Below, piece after piece: positions 1 to 6,924 of a stretch of 6,924 bases of DNA. A program made the position numbers and the translations under genes. The DNA lies in assembly GCA_913054445.1 (NCBI GenBank), contig CAJXIK010000110.1, positions 1-6,924 of the forward strand. Reading direction: 5' to 3'. The notes beneath the pieces were generated by a model that saw only the letters and a program-made list of their open reading frames with translations, did not search any database and had not been told where the DNA came from. Each line of letters opens with the position of its first letter. Position 1 is the first letter of the stretch. Origin of the DNA: an uncultured Bermanella sp. (GTDB taxonomy: Bacteria > Pseudomonadota > Gammaproteobacteria > Pseudomonadales > Oceanobacteraceae).

Positions 1-26
1 TCATCATCAAGATAAGACATACCGCC

Positions 27-1034
27 ATGGATGCAGAAGCGTTAATTAAGCAGCTTATTAGAGATGCCCTCGCCGGGAATAACGCCCACAACGGTCGCTC
101 GGTGCAACTCAAGCCCGGCTTAAAGAAGTACAGCAAGCAGGTTAAATCCTTGGGGAATTTTGCCGACGAAGCCCTCTATGAAGAGTTGCAGTCATTACAA
201 GCCAGCACACCCTGGCTCAGCCATTTAAAGCCAGATGCCATCGAGGTGGTGGAGGGCGTTAAATCTATCCGCTTTACCATTGATCTGGCGTGTCATGAGG
301 CATTGGCCCAGTACGCCGACTACACGCCAGATGCCTCGTCCCTGTACAAGCAGGAATGGCTTAGCTTGGTTGCGAGCGAACACCCGCACTTTAAATCTTT
401 TAGCTTTTTACGCTGGGGAGATTGCCCGCAACAAGCATGGCAGAATATTCACACGCTAAAAAAATTACTCACTGGCGGGCGTTTTTCCCAACAACAATTA
501 TCGGCGATCTTATTTAACGACGCCAAGCGCCTAACAAAGAAAGACATCCATGACTTAATCTTGGTCTACCCCAATTTAAAAAATAACATTAGACCCAGAA
601 AGGTGATTCTTAACTATTACGCGCAAGACACCCCCAAAAAATGTTTGATTGTTGAAAACATGGACACCTACCATTATTTGCAAGGGCTCATCCCCAGCGA
701 TTGGATGCTCGTCTGTGGCTTTGGTTACCGTGTGACTAAGGCCCACATCACAGATTTAAAGATCGTCGACCTGCACGCTCACCGGCTGGTGAGCGACCAG
801 GTGAAACAGGCGTGTGAAACGTTTTGGCAGGACACGCTAAGCATTAAACTGTATTGGGGCGACCTCGATGACGAGGGACAGCAAATTTTTGCATCCCTCA
901 AGCAACAGTATCCAAGCCTTAAAAAATGGCCCGCCGCGTATGCTGCCATGGAGCAGCGGCGGCAGCGCATAACCGCTGGCAGCCTAGACGTTCATCAAGA
1001 GGCCATTCTTTGCGATGCGCTCACGTTTACATAA
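27..1034 (+). CDS. jetD: JetD/MksG-like TOPRIM nuclease subunit of a Wadjet system
   Basis: This is the nuclease subunit expected to cut plasmid DNA once the JetABC motor has trapped it. The C-terminal half (about residues 165-335) matches the DUF2220 / JetD C-terminal family, whose fold is the TOPRIM domain shared with topoisomerase VI subunit A and Spo11. Visible motifs are FNDAKRL (equivalent to the family's G/DSK-R-L segment), the TOPRIM glutamate E210 in CLIVENMDTY, the metal-binding pair D279 and D281 in YWGDLDDEG, and a C-terminal HQEAIL with E325, like the family's EQE-R-I ending. All expected acidic residues are present. The first 100 or so residues look like a helical/winged-helix arm and do not resemble the DUF3322 domain found in many JetD proteins. 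At 335 residues it is somewhat short for the family. The frame stays open to the window edge upstream, and no clear ribosome binding site precedes ATG 27, so a start further upstream is possible. It points towards jetC, opposite to the usual co-directional order. Confidence 0.9.
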   Translation: MDAEALIKQLIRDALAGNNAHNGRSVQLKPGLKKYSKQVKSLGNFADEALYEELQSLQASTPWLSHLKPDAIEVVEGVKSIRFTIDLACHEALAQYADYTPDASSLYKQEWLSLVASEHPHFKSFSFLRWGDCPQQAWQNIHTLKKLLTGGRFSQQQLSAILFNDAKRLTKKDIHDLILVYPNLKNNIRPRKVILNYYAQDTPKKCLIVENMDTYHYLQGLIPSDWMLVCGFGYRVTKAHITDLKIVDLHAHRLVSDQVKQACETFWQDTLSIKLYWGDLDDEGQQIFASLKQQYPSLKKWPAAYAAMEQRRQRITAGSLDVHQEAILCDALTFT

Positions 1035-1053
1035 CTAAGCGGCCAGCATGCCA
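1035..1053. other. Convergent jetD/jetC junction without an obvious terminator
   Basis: Nineteen bases separate the TAA of jetD from the TAA of jetC on the other strand. The only symmetry seen is a GCATGC palindrome with a 3-base GGC/GCC extension. It has no following T-run in either direction, so it does not look like an intrinsic terminator. Transcripts from both sides would therefore probably run into the opposing gene unless Rho or another mechanism stops them. That is inference from the lack of a signal. Confidence 0.6.
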
Positions 1054-4000
1054 TTAACCATCACTGGAAAATTCCGCCATGAAATCCAGCTCCGCTTGCT
1101 GGCGAACCACCCGCCGATGATTCGCCCACAGGCCTTGAATTTTTTCTTGATTACACTCTTGCCGATCTACCAATACCTTGGTTTTTAATTCGCCCCGTGG
1201 CGGCGTACCGCTGGCAAGGGGAATCTTGCTGAACACATACTGGTTGCTGATTAAGTCCATAAATGGCCCCGATTTAGACGTGGGCATAATGAACAACAGC
1301 TGCAAACCTAGGCTCTTGGTTAGGTAATTAATCACCTCCTTGGAGCGAGTTTCATCCATCTTGGAAAATGCTTCATCTACCAACACCATGCGCAGGTGAG
1401 TGTCCCCTTGGTTGAATCTAAAGGCAGAGGTAATGGCCGCACTGCGAATAATATAGGCGGGGGTTTCCAGCTGACCACCCGAGCCGGTGCCGTATTGCGA
1501 AAGGGCAATGGGTTCTTTGCCCGCAGGCTGTTTGTAAATTTCGTAGCTTCGATAATTACGATAATCTGCCAGACGGTCGAGCTCGCGCATGGCTTTGTTT
1601 TCGTCATCACTCAACAGCATGGCCATCAAATTTTCGCGCACTTTGGCCGACTTGGCGCTCAGCTCCACATCGAACAGAGTCTGCCCCTCGCCGATAAACG
1701 GATTTTTAATGATCTCCTCAAAGAAGTCCCAGTAGTCCTTAAACTCTGGCACCCAGCTCCAGGCAAACCAGTAACATTCCTTATCGCTGCCAAACGTGTG
1801 GTGCTTCAATTCCTTGTTCATGCCCGCTAGGGTGCGCTTACCATCGCTGATGGCCTGATGAATGCTGTGGCACAGGTTGGTCACGAAGGCATTGTCGAAG
1901 CTGTCCTTGAGGTTGGCCAGCTTGTCTTGCTTTTCCACGAGGATATTATTTTTAAGGCGGTTATGGCTGCGTGCCAACTCATGCTGAAGTTCACACACCC
2001 CCTTAAAAAATATCGAGCTGTGTTCGCTGTGATAGTCGGGGGTGTAAACAATCGAGTCCAATGTCTGGCACATCTGATTGTGCTCAGAGATGGCGCGCTC
2101 TAGGGCATGGGCGCGGCTATTAAGCTCGCTCAATATGGACTGATGCTGGCGCGCCGCCACCTCGGCACGGGTACTGCCTACTTCATCTTCGGCGTGGGCT
2201 AGGCATGCTTGCACATCGAAGTCTGGCCACCACTGGCTAATATTGCGCAAATTATCGGCATTTTTGTCGGCATCTTGTTCTGTTTTTTCTTGCAGGGTGC
2301 TTAATCCCTGGCAGCTTTTTTCGCTGTCTTTTAGTTTTTGTTCGACCTGACCTAACTCGCTGTCTAGGGCTTGTATGCTGGCGTCTAATTCTTTGCTTAA
2401 GCGTTTAACATCGGCATATTCCTCATCTAGGTCGGCAAATTCCGTGGCATCAATTTTTTGCAGCTGGTGCTCGGCGCTTTGTGTTTGGCGATTAAGCGCC
2501 ACGATTTCCTGCAGTAAATCGGCGTACGTTAATTCGCGTAATTGATTCACCGCCAGCAATAAATCCTGTACCTCTAACATGCTGGCTTGCGCGCCATTGG
2601 CCAGCCCCAGCAAACCTTGTAAGTCTTTTTGCTTGGCCGCCAAGGCGCGCTCTCTGGCTCCCTGGCCGAAGACCAATTCGCTGTCATTCATATCGCAGCG
2701 ATACATAGAATAAGACCCCGAGCCCATGCCTTGTTGGGTCAAGCCACGGCGGGTGTTGCGCAGGGCTTGGGCATCCGCTACCTGCTCTACGCTGCCGTAA
2801 CTGGCGGTTAAATAATGCTTGGCGGTGGCGTGATCGAACGTCATTAAATGAATGATCGAATTATGGGGCACATTATTACGCGCGCAGTCTTGCTTCGCCT
2901 TGCTGCCCTGAATCACGCGGGCGCGGCTGCCGCCGCTGATGTCGCGTACAATTTTGATGGCCTCGGCCTCATAGTCTGCGGCCACAATGATGCTGTAACG
3001 AGCACCGCCAATGTAACCTTCTATGGCGTTTTGCCATTGTCCATTGGTTATTTCTACATAGTCACACAGCACTTTAGGCTCCGCTTGTGGGCACTGCCGT
3101 TCGATGGCCTCCACCGCGTTTTCTACGAAGTAAGGGTAACTTACCTGACTGGATTGCAGGCGGGCGATGTCTTGCTCAATCTGCTGAATTTTTTTCTGCT
3201 GGTTAGAAAATTTTTGCTGGCGCATGGCCCCTAAAGTGGTGAGCTGATCTCGCAAGCTGATGCCCTGCGAGGTGAGCTCGGCATCGAACCACTTACCCCG
3301 CCAGCGATTGATTTGTTCCTGACATTTTATGGCGCCATCGAGCTGTGCCTCTAGCGGCGACATGTCGATCATGTCTTGATTAAAGATGGCCGAAAAACTC
3401 ACGTGTTCGGCATCGGCCAAGGCGGCTACCTGCTGGCCATCCTGCAAAAATTGGCGCTCACTCAAGGCGGGAATGTCAGCCCCCATACTGCTATTTTGCA
3501 AACACTTATAGATGACCTTAGTGGCGTCTAGGCTGTACCTTAGCTGCTGCTCTTGCTGGCAGAAAACCGTTACCTGCTGTTGCCACTGTTTTTTATAAAG
3601 TGAGATATCCTGTTCTAGCTGGTCTTTATCTTTTAGGGCAGGAATACCCTTGCGCCGTGCCTCGAGACTCACCAACTGGTCGCGACTCTGCTCACGACGC
3701 GCATCGCACACCGCGCGTTCGGCCTGCTTCTTAGCATAGTGAGAACGCAAGCTTTGCTGTTGGTTTTTGGCTTCGATGTAGCGCGTTTGATCCTCTATGA
3801 ATTGACTTCTGGCCGCCACATAATGGGCCACCTGAAAACCAATCCACTGATCGATGTACACTTGGCTGTGGCTCTTAGCCTCGAGCAAGACATGGATGTT
3901 ATCCGTTAATGCCTGAGCTTCGGCTTCCATGGAGTGAATGGTTTTCATCAGATCACTGACGGTGCGAATGGCGTCCCCTAGATCTTTTTTCTCGAGTATT

Positions 4001-4704
4001 TCATTGGCCACGAAGCCGTTGATGCTCTTCACCGGTTTGTAGGCCATGAAGCGTGAAAAGGCACGGGCCGCGTTACTGGCTTCACGCTCGCTGACGGTAT
4101 CTTCACGGCCGCGCAAGGCGGCATATAAGCGCCGTAGATATTGCTTCTTGGTATCGTATTTCTCGACGGCAGCTTGCCCGCAACGCTGCTGTAGACGCTT
4201 TAAAATTTTAGTCACGGCCACCACGTGTTTGCTGCCTTGCTCTTCAATGATGAAATCACTCTTAGTGAGTTCATGGCCGGCCACGATCATCAATAAAAAG
4301 TCACTCTGACGCGCCACGGCACGGCTGCCCGCATGATCGAGGTAGGCACCCACGCCAATCACCGCCGTAAACACTTGGCCGCTCTCGCCCTTAGTGGGGT
4401 GGAAGACCGCACACAGATAACCGTTAGCACCCGCTGGTCGCGCATAACTGCCATCGTCACACCCTAAGACATAAGAGGCTAGGGTACGCACCTGTTTGCC
4501 ACGCACTCTTTGGCTTGCCTCATCCTGCCCTGGGTTATAGTTAAATAGATTATCGTGGGCCGCCGTCATGATGGTTTGGATGGCATCGGCGGCGGTGGTT
4601 TTACCACTGCCGTTGCCACCACTGAGCAGGTTAATGGGGCCAAAAGAAAAATCTGTGGCGGGGATGTTGCCCCAGTTTACATACACAAAGTTTTTTAAAA
4701 ACAT
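1054..4704 (-). CDS. jetC: JetC/MksB-like SMC ATPase, motor of the Wadjet complex
   Basis: This 1216-residue protein has the full plan of an SMC-like ATPase of the MukB/SbcC-like group and is the DNA-loop-extruding motor of the complex. The N-terminal head carries Walker A GGNGSGKT at residues 29-36. Helical, charged, Q/E/K/L-rich stretches at about 245-520 and 690-990 read as the two antiparallel coiled-coil arms. Between them, about 525-690, lies a globular hinge-like segment. The C-terminal head has the ABC-type signature SGGQ at 1075-1078 (within YGTGSGGQLETP) and Walker B MVLVDE, with D1110 and the catalytic E1111. A TSKSGPF segment and a basic tail of some 60 residues follow, so the protein is not truncated. 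It starts inside the last codons of jetB (10-base overlap), and AAGGAG lies 10 bases before its ATG, which supports this start. MukB and Rad50/SbcC are the alternatives, but the DUF4194 and JetA-family neighbours and JetD make JetC the better call. Confidence 0.94.
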   Translation of the reverse strand: MFLKNFVYVNWGNIPATDFSFGPINLLSGGNGSGKTTAADAIQTIMTAAHDNLFNYNPGQDEASQRVRGKQVRTLASYVLGCDDGSYARPAGANGYLCAVFHPTKGESGQVFTAVIGVGAYLDHAGSRAVARQSDFLLMIVAGHELTKSDFIIEEQGSKHVVAVTKILKRLQQRCGQAAVEKYDTKKQYLRRLYAALRGREDTVSEREASNAARAFSRFMAYKPVKSINGFVANEILEKKDLGDAIRTVSDLMKTIHSMEAEAQALTDNIHVLLEAKSHSQVYIDQWIGFQVAHYVAARSQFIEDQTRYIEAKNQQQSLRSHYAKKQAERAVCDARREQSRDQLVSLEARRKGIPALKDKDQLEQDISLYKKQWQQQVTVFCQQEQQLRYSLDATKVIYKCLQNSSMGADIPALSERQFLQDGQQVAALADAEHVSFSAIFNQDMIDMSPLEAQLDGAIKCQEQINRWRGKWFDAELTSQGISLRDQLTTLGAMRQQKFSNQQKKIQQIEQDIARLQSSQVSYPYFVENAVEAIERQCPQAEPKVLCDYVEITNGQWQNAIEGYIGGARYSIIVAADYEAEAIKIVRDISGGSRARVIQGSKAKQDCARNNVPHNSIIHLMTFDHATAKHYLTASYGSVEQVADAQALRNTRRGLTQQGMGSGSYSMYRCDMNDSELVFGQGARERALAAKQKDLQGLLGLANGAQASMLEVQDLLLAVNQLRELTYADLLQEIVALNRQTQSAEHQLQKIDATEFADLDEEYADVKRLSKELDASIQALDSELGQVEQKLKDSEKSCQGLSTLQEKTEQDADKNADNLRNISQWWPDFDVQACLAHAEDEVGSTRAEVAARQHQSILSELNSRAHALERAISEHNQMCQTLDSIVYTPDYHSEHSSIFFKGVCELQHELARSHNRLKNNILVEKQDKLANLKDSFDNAFVTNLCHSIHQAISDGKRTLAGMNKELKHHTFGSDKECYWFAWSWVPEFKDYWDFFEEIIKNPFIGEGQTLFDVELSAKSAKVRENLMAMLLSDDENKAMRELDRLADYRNYRSYEIYKQPAGKEPIALSQYGTGSGGQLETPAYIIRSAAITSAFRFNQGDTHLRMVLVDEAFSKMDETRSKEVINYLTKSLGLQLLFIMPTSKSGPFMDLISNQYVFSKIPLASGTPPRGELKTKVLVDRQECNQEKIQGLWANHRRVVRQQAELDFMAEFSSDG

Positions 4705-5375
4705 GACTGTCCCGCTCCTTGCTGTTCATCGGCTAGCTTTTTTTCGGCTGAATCTTGCTCGGTTAATAGCGTGCTCAATACCTCGTCGCTCACATAGCTC
4801 ATGATCATCGGCCGAATTTTCAGCCAAAATTCGCTATTGTCCAGCGCCTCGTCGTTGCCCACTTGAATCAGCCGCAGCTGGCGTAAGCGCCTAAATAAAT
4901 TTTTACGCTCGGTTAATTGCTCGGGGAGACTGCGGCTCAATAGATTTTTAAGGGCGATGCTCAGCGATTCCAGCGAGACCAGCACACAACCCTGTTCATC
5001 GACCTGCCCTTCCCGCAGGGCCTTGTCGTATTGACTGCGCAAGACCAGTACCAGCGCCACCTCGTTTTGATTTAAGCGCACGCGCAGGCCGCCATTAAAG
5101 GCCTGAGTGTCATCTTCCATGCCCGGCACTTGGGCACCCGGTGGAAAACAGCGCACAAATTGAAAACGGCGATCATGCTGAATGCGAATGGCCAGCAACG
5201 ACACATAGTCTTGCACTAGGGTTTCGAGGCGCAGATAGCGATCGTAGAGGGTTTGCTCTACCTGTGATTCATCACGGCATAGCACTCCGTAGTCCAGCAA
5301 ACGAATCAGCAATTCGCTAAACTCTTTTAGGCTGACCCCTTCTTTTTCCAGAAGCTGCTCTATTTTATTTAACAT
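4695..5375 (-). CDS. jetB: JetB/MksE-like winged-helix (DUF4194) subunit
   Basis: This 226-residue protein fits the DUF4194 family, the KITE-like (MukE/MksE-like) subunit that dimerises, binds the kleisin JetA and contacts DNA in the Wadjet motor. Family-like features are the N-terminal segment LLDYGVLCRDESQVEQTLYDR (about residues 26-46), followed by a helical stretch and FQFVRCFPPG (about 72-81), which introduces the usual strand and turn. The second half (about 97-200) has a basic helical run, LTERKNLFRRLRQLRLIQ, and ends in an acidic/hydrophobic winged-helix-like block. The length is normal for the family. ATG 5375 lies 7 bases after the jetA stop with only a weak GAGA-like ribosome site, so translation is probably coupled to jetA. 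The last codons overlap the start of jetC by 10 bases. Confidence 0.9.
   Translation of the reverse strand: MLNKIEQLLEKEGVSLKEFSELLIRLLDYGVLCRDESQVEQTLYDRYLRLETLVQDYVSLLAIRIQHDRRFQFVRCFPPGAQVPGMEDDTQAFNGGLRVRLNQNEVALVLVLRSQYDKALREGQVDEQGCVLVSLESLSIALKNLLSRSLPEQLTERKNLFRRLRQLRLIQVGNDEALDNSEFWLKIRPMIMSYVSDEVLSTLLTEQDSAEKKLADEQQGAGQSCF
4715..4720 (-). promoter_or_regulatory. Ribosome binding site for jetC
   Basis: AAGGAG on the minus strand, inside the 3' end of jetB, is followed by 10 bases and the jetC ATG at 4704. It is the strongest Shine-Dalgarno-like site in the locus. It fixes the jetC start and suggests that jetC is translated at its own rate, not only by coupling to jetB. Confidence 0.7.
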
Positions 5376-5382
5376 ATGATTC

Positions 5383-6831
5383 TCAGGTTCTGTCGTTGGC
5401 TTTTAATTCGATGCTAAACACATCTTTTTGCTTAAAGTATTCGCTTTCAATTTGCGCGACCCAGTTAAGTTCAAAGTGGTATTCGCTGGATAAATTTTCC
5501 GCGGCCCCCACACTCACCACATGGGCCACCGCCAACAAGTCGTTGGCGTCGCTGATGGGTAATTCGCTGCTTAGAATTTTACTGCCGAGCGCGCCCAATT
5601 TACTCACCATGAAGCTGCGCACATGGTTATTACTGACAAAGAACGCCTGATCTAGGGCTTGCTGTACAAACAGTTCACGGCGGCTTTCTTCATCTACGTC
5701 TGCTAGACCTTCGTCCACCACGCTATCAATTTCTAGGTGTTGTCTGGGGGCATGCAGCCGTATCTGGCCTGGGTCCACAAAACCCAGTTGCGGCACCGCC
5801 ATGAGCTGCGCCGCCCGTTGCAGTTGCTGCTGTTGTTGCTCGCTGGGCAATTGCGCCAACTGTTTGCACACCGCCACCACATCGTTATTTTTTTGGCTGG
5901 CGAGGTAACTCATTTGGCGAATGATAATATCGGCCCGCTTGGTAAAATTTTGCAGGGCTTTGCGCACCAGCGGTAAGATATGCTCGCAGGCGCTCTTCAG
6001 CCGGTGCTCGATATCATCCAGCAACGACCACAACAAAGAGGCATTGCCCTGCACTTGGTCGGGCAATAATTCCCGCAGGCGTTTTTCGGCACGGGCCTTA
6101 AAGGCATTGGGACTGAGGCGAATTTGTTCGATGATGTCGTTTATTTGACTGCGGTATTTTTCCACGTTATCGGCCGACAGGCGCACCGACAGGTCGGGTT
6201 GAAAGCGTTTTTCCATGAAGTCGAAAAACTGTTCGCTGGCTTTTTGCGCCAGCATCTGGCCGTCTATTTCCCGCACGAGATCACGCTTGCGTTCGTCCAG
6301 CTCGCTGATGACATCGGTGAAGTCGCTGATGATGCGCTCACTGTAATCGAAGGCATCTAACAGGTCGTATACTTCGCCGTGCTCCAAGAAACTCTCGAGG
6401 GCGTTGCGCACGTTGCGGGTGTTGCGGTGGCGCGCCACCTGTTGAGTGCCCTCGCCCGCCAGGAAGGGCTCCACAAACTGGCGGCCGCAGCGGCTGAAAT
6501 TAAAGCTCGACTGCAAGGTGGCTTCATCCACCTGCTTTTCCATCCAGCCATGCTCCAGCATATTATTGAGAATAAAAGCCGCCAGCTCGCGGTGACTCTT
6601 GAAGCGGCTGTCATCCCCTGCGCCATCTTGCATGACGGGGGCACGCACTAAGGCTTCGCCAAAAATGTTGATCACCGCCTCGCGGCTCAAGGCCTGACCA
6701 TATTCGCTGCTGCCCGCATGGGAGCTAGAGAAAAGTTGCTTATACAACTCCCGCAGGCACTCCACCATTTGCTCGCGATACTTGCTGGTGAGGGGCCGAA
6801 AAAACTGGCTGCGTTCCTGTTCAAAAAACAT
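5383..6831 (-). CDS. jetA: JetA/MksF-like kleisin subunit of the Wadjet complex
   Basis: This 482-residue protein resembles the JetA family (formerly DUF5716), the kleisin that bridges the two JetC heads and holds JetB. Recognisable features are the N-terminal block FFRPLTSKYREQMVECLREL (residues 10-29), a characteristic pattern of large hydrophobics with R and Y. A charged helical segment follows (RNTRNVRNALESFLEHGEVYD, about 137-157, then the Glu/Asp-rich SELDERKRDL). Long amphipathic helices occupy about 180-340. A segment QIRLHAPRQHLEID at about 357-370 precedes an acidic linker and a C-terminal winged-helix-like domain. There is a short glutamine run near residue 330. No membrane segment or signal peptide is seen. 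It is the first gene of the jetABC operon. The start is chosen because family members begin with a similar short M-L/F-F motif; the next Met is residue 22, inside the conserved block. No Shine-Dalgarno site precedes it. DUF3375-type JetA proteins are a different family and a poorer fit. Confidence 0.88.
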   Translation of the reverse strand: MFFEQERSQFFRPLTSKYREQMVECLRELYKQLFSSSHAGSSEYGQALSREAVINIFGEALVRAPVMQDGAGDDSRFKSHRELAAFILNNMLEHGWMEKQVDEATLQSSFNFSRCGRQFVEPFLAGEGTQQVARHRNTRNVRNALESFLEHGEVYDLLDAFDYSERIISDFTDVISELDERKRDLVREIDGQMLAQKASEQFFDFMEKRFQPDLSVRLSADNVEKYRSQINDIIEQIRLSPNAFKARAEKRLRELLPDQVQGNASLLWSLLDDIEHRLKSACEHILPLVRKALQNFTKRADIIIRQMSYLASQKNNDVVAVCKQLAQLPSEQQQQQLQRAAQLMAVPQLGFVDPGQIRLHAPRQHLEIDSVVDEGLADVDEESRRELFVQQALDQAFFVSNNHVRSFMVSKLGALGSKILSSELPISDANDLLAVAHVVSVGAAENLSSEYHFELNWVAQIESEYFKQKDVFSIELKANDRT

Positions 6832-6924
6832 ACGTTCTATAGGGCCAATGTGTCAAAATAAAGCCCACTACTTTACCTGATTTAGAGACTCACGGGTATC
6901 TGGCTAGCCCTTGTGTGCAGGGCA
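6832..6924 (-). promoter_or_regulatory. jetA leader, probable promoter region of the jetABC operon
   Basis: These 93 bases upstream of jetA carry no recognisable gene and should hold the operon promoter. On the minus strand there is a perfect TTGACA (6856-6851). The hexamers that could serve as its -10 partner are poorly placed: TATAGA (6841-6836) is only 9 bases away, and TATGTT (6832-6827) is 18 bases away but overlaps the ATG of jetA. If TATAGA were used with another -35, the transcript would begin near the ATG and be leaderless, which would fit the missing ribosome site. A GGCTAGCC palindrome (6902-6909) and a GCCCT/AGGGC inverted repeat with a 7-base spacer (6907-6923) lie near the window edge and could be operator or terminator remnants. 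All of this is suggestive only. Confidence 0.35.

Noticed and set aside
1042..1053. Small inverted repeat around GCATGC as a bidirectional terminator
   Set aside because: The stem is too short and no T-run follows on either strand.
1396..1830. 144-codon open frame on the plus strand, antisense to jetC
   Set aside because: It lies wholly inside jetC, opposite the Walker B and signature region. The protein it encodes shows no recognisable family pattern. It is a shadow of jetC codon bias.
2848..3234. 128-codon open frame on the plus strand, antisense to the jetC hinge
   Set aside because: It is contained within jetC. Its hydrophobic, alanine/leucine-rich translation is typical of antisense reading, and no ribosome site or family pattern was seen.
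1054..6831. Housekeeping MukBEF or MksBEF chromosome condensin, or SbcCD
   Set aside because: MukF/MukE-type partners are not seen, and no SbcD-like phosphoesterase is present. The neighbours are JetA-family, DUF4194 and a TOPRIM JetD, which together point to Wadjet. The motor genes are related to MksBEF, so the difference rests mainly on the JetD neighbour.
6902..6923. GGCTAGCC palindrome and GCCCT/AGGGC inverted repeat as an operator or attachment site
   Set aside because: Both are short enough to occur by chance, and there is no second copy in the window or known regulator nearby. They are kept only as a note in the leader entry.
1..6924. Mobile element, CRISPR array, tRNA or integrase context
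   Set aside because: No transposase, integrase, direct-repeat array, tRNA-like cloverleaf or terminal inverted repeats were seen. Nearly all bases are taken by the four genes.

Overview
The window holds one complete four-gene SMC-type plasmid-defence locus of the Wadjet (JetABCD / MksFEBG) kind, with almost no spare DNA. jetA (kleisin), jetB (KITE-like winged-helix subunit) and jetC (SMC-like ATPase) lie on the minus strand as a tight operon, transcribed from about 6831 down to 1054. jetD, the TOPRIM nuclease subunit, lies on the plus strand at 27-1034. It converges tail-to-tail on jetC with only 19 bases between the two stop codons.

Layout: 1-26 is the short stretch before jetD, and its own gene context is cut off by the window edge. 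27-1034 is jetD. 1035-1053 is the convergent junction, with no visible terminator. 1054-4704 is jetC. jetC overlaps the end of jetB (4695-5375) by 10 bases. jetB starts 7 bases after the stop of jetA (5383-6831). 6832-6924 is the jetA leader, 93 bases without a recognisable gene.

How the genes work together, from family knowledge: JetA, JetB and JetC form a condensin-like complex that extrudes DNA loops using ATP. JetD docks on it and cuts when a small closed circle has been fully extruded, so plasmids are destroyed and the chromosome is spared. The sequence supports this reading. JetC has an intact Walker A motif, an SGGQ signature, a Walker B motif and a long coiled-coil plan around a hinge. 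JetD keeps the TOPRIM glutamate and the DxD pair.

The set appears intact and functional, with no frameshift or missing catalytic residue seen. The unusual point is the inverted jetD. The four genes usually run in one direction with the nuclease gene last; here the nuclease has its own orientation and must have its own promoter. The organism is most likely a Gram-negative proteobacterium, perhaps a marine gammaproteobacterium. This rests only on base composition near half GC, codon choice and protein style, and is a low-confidence inference.
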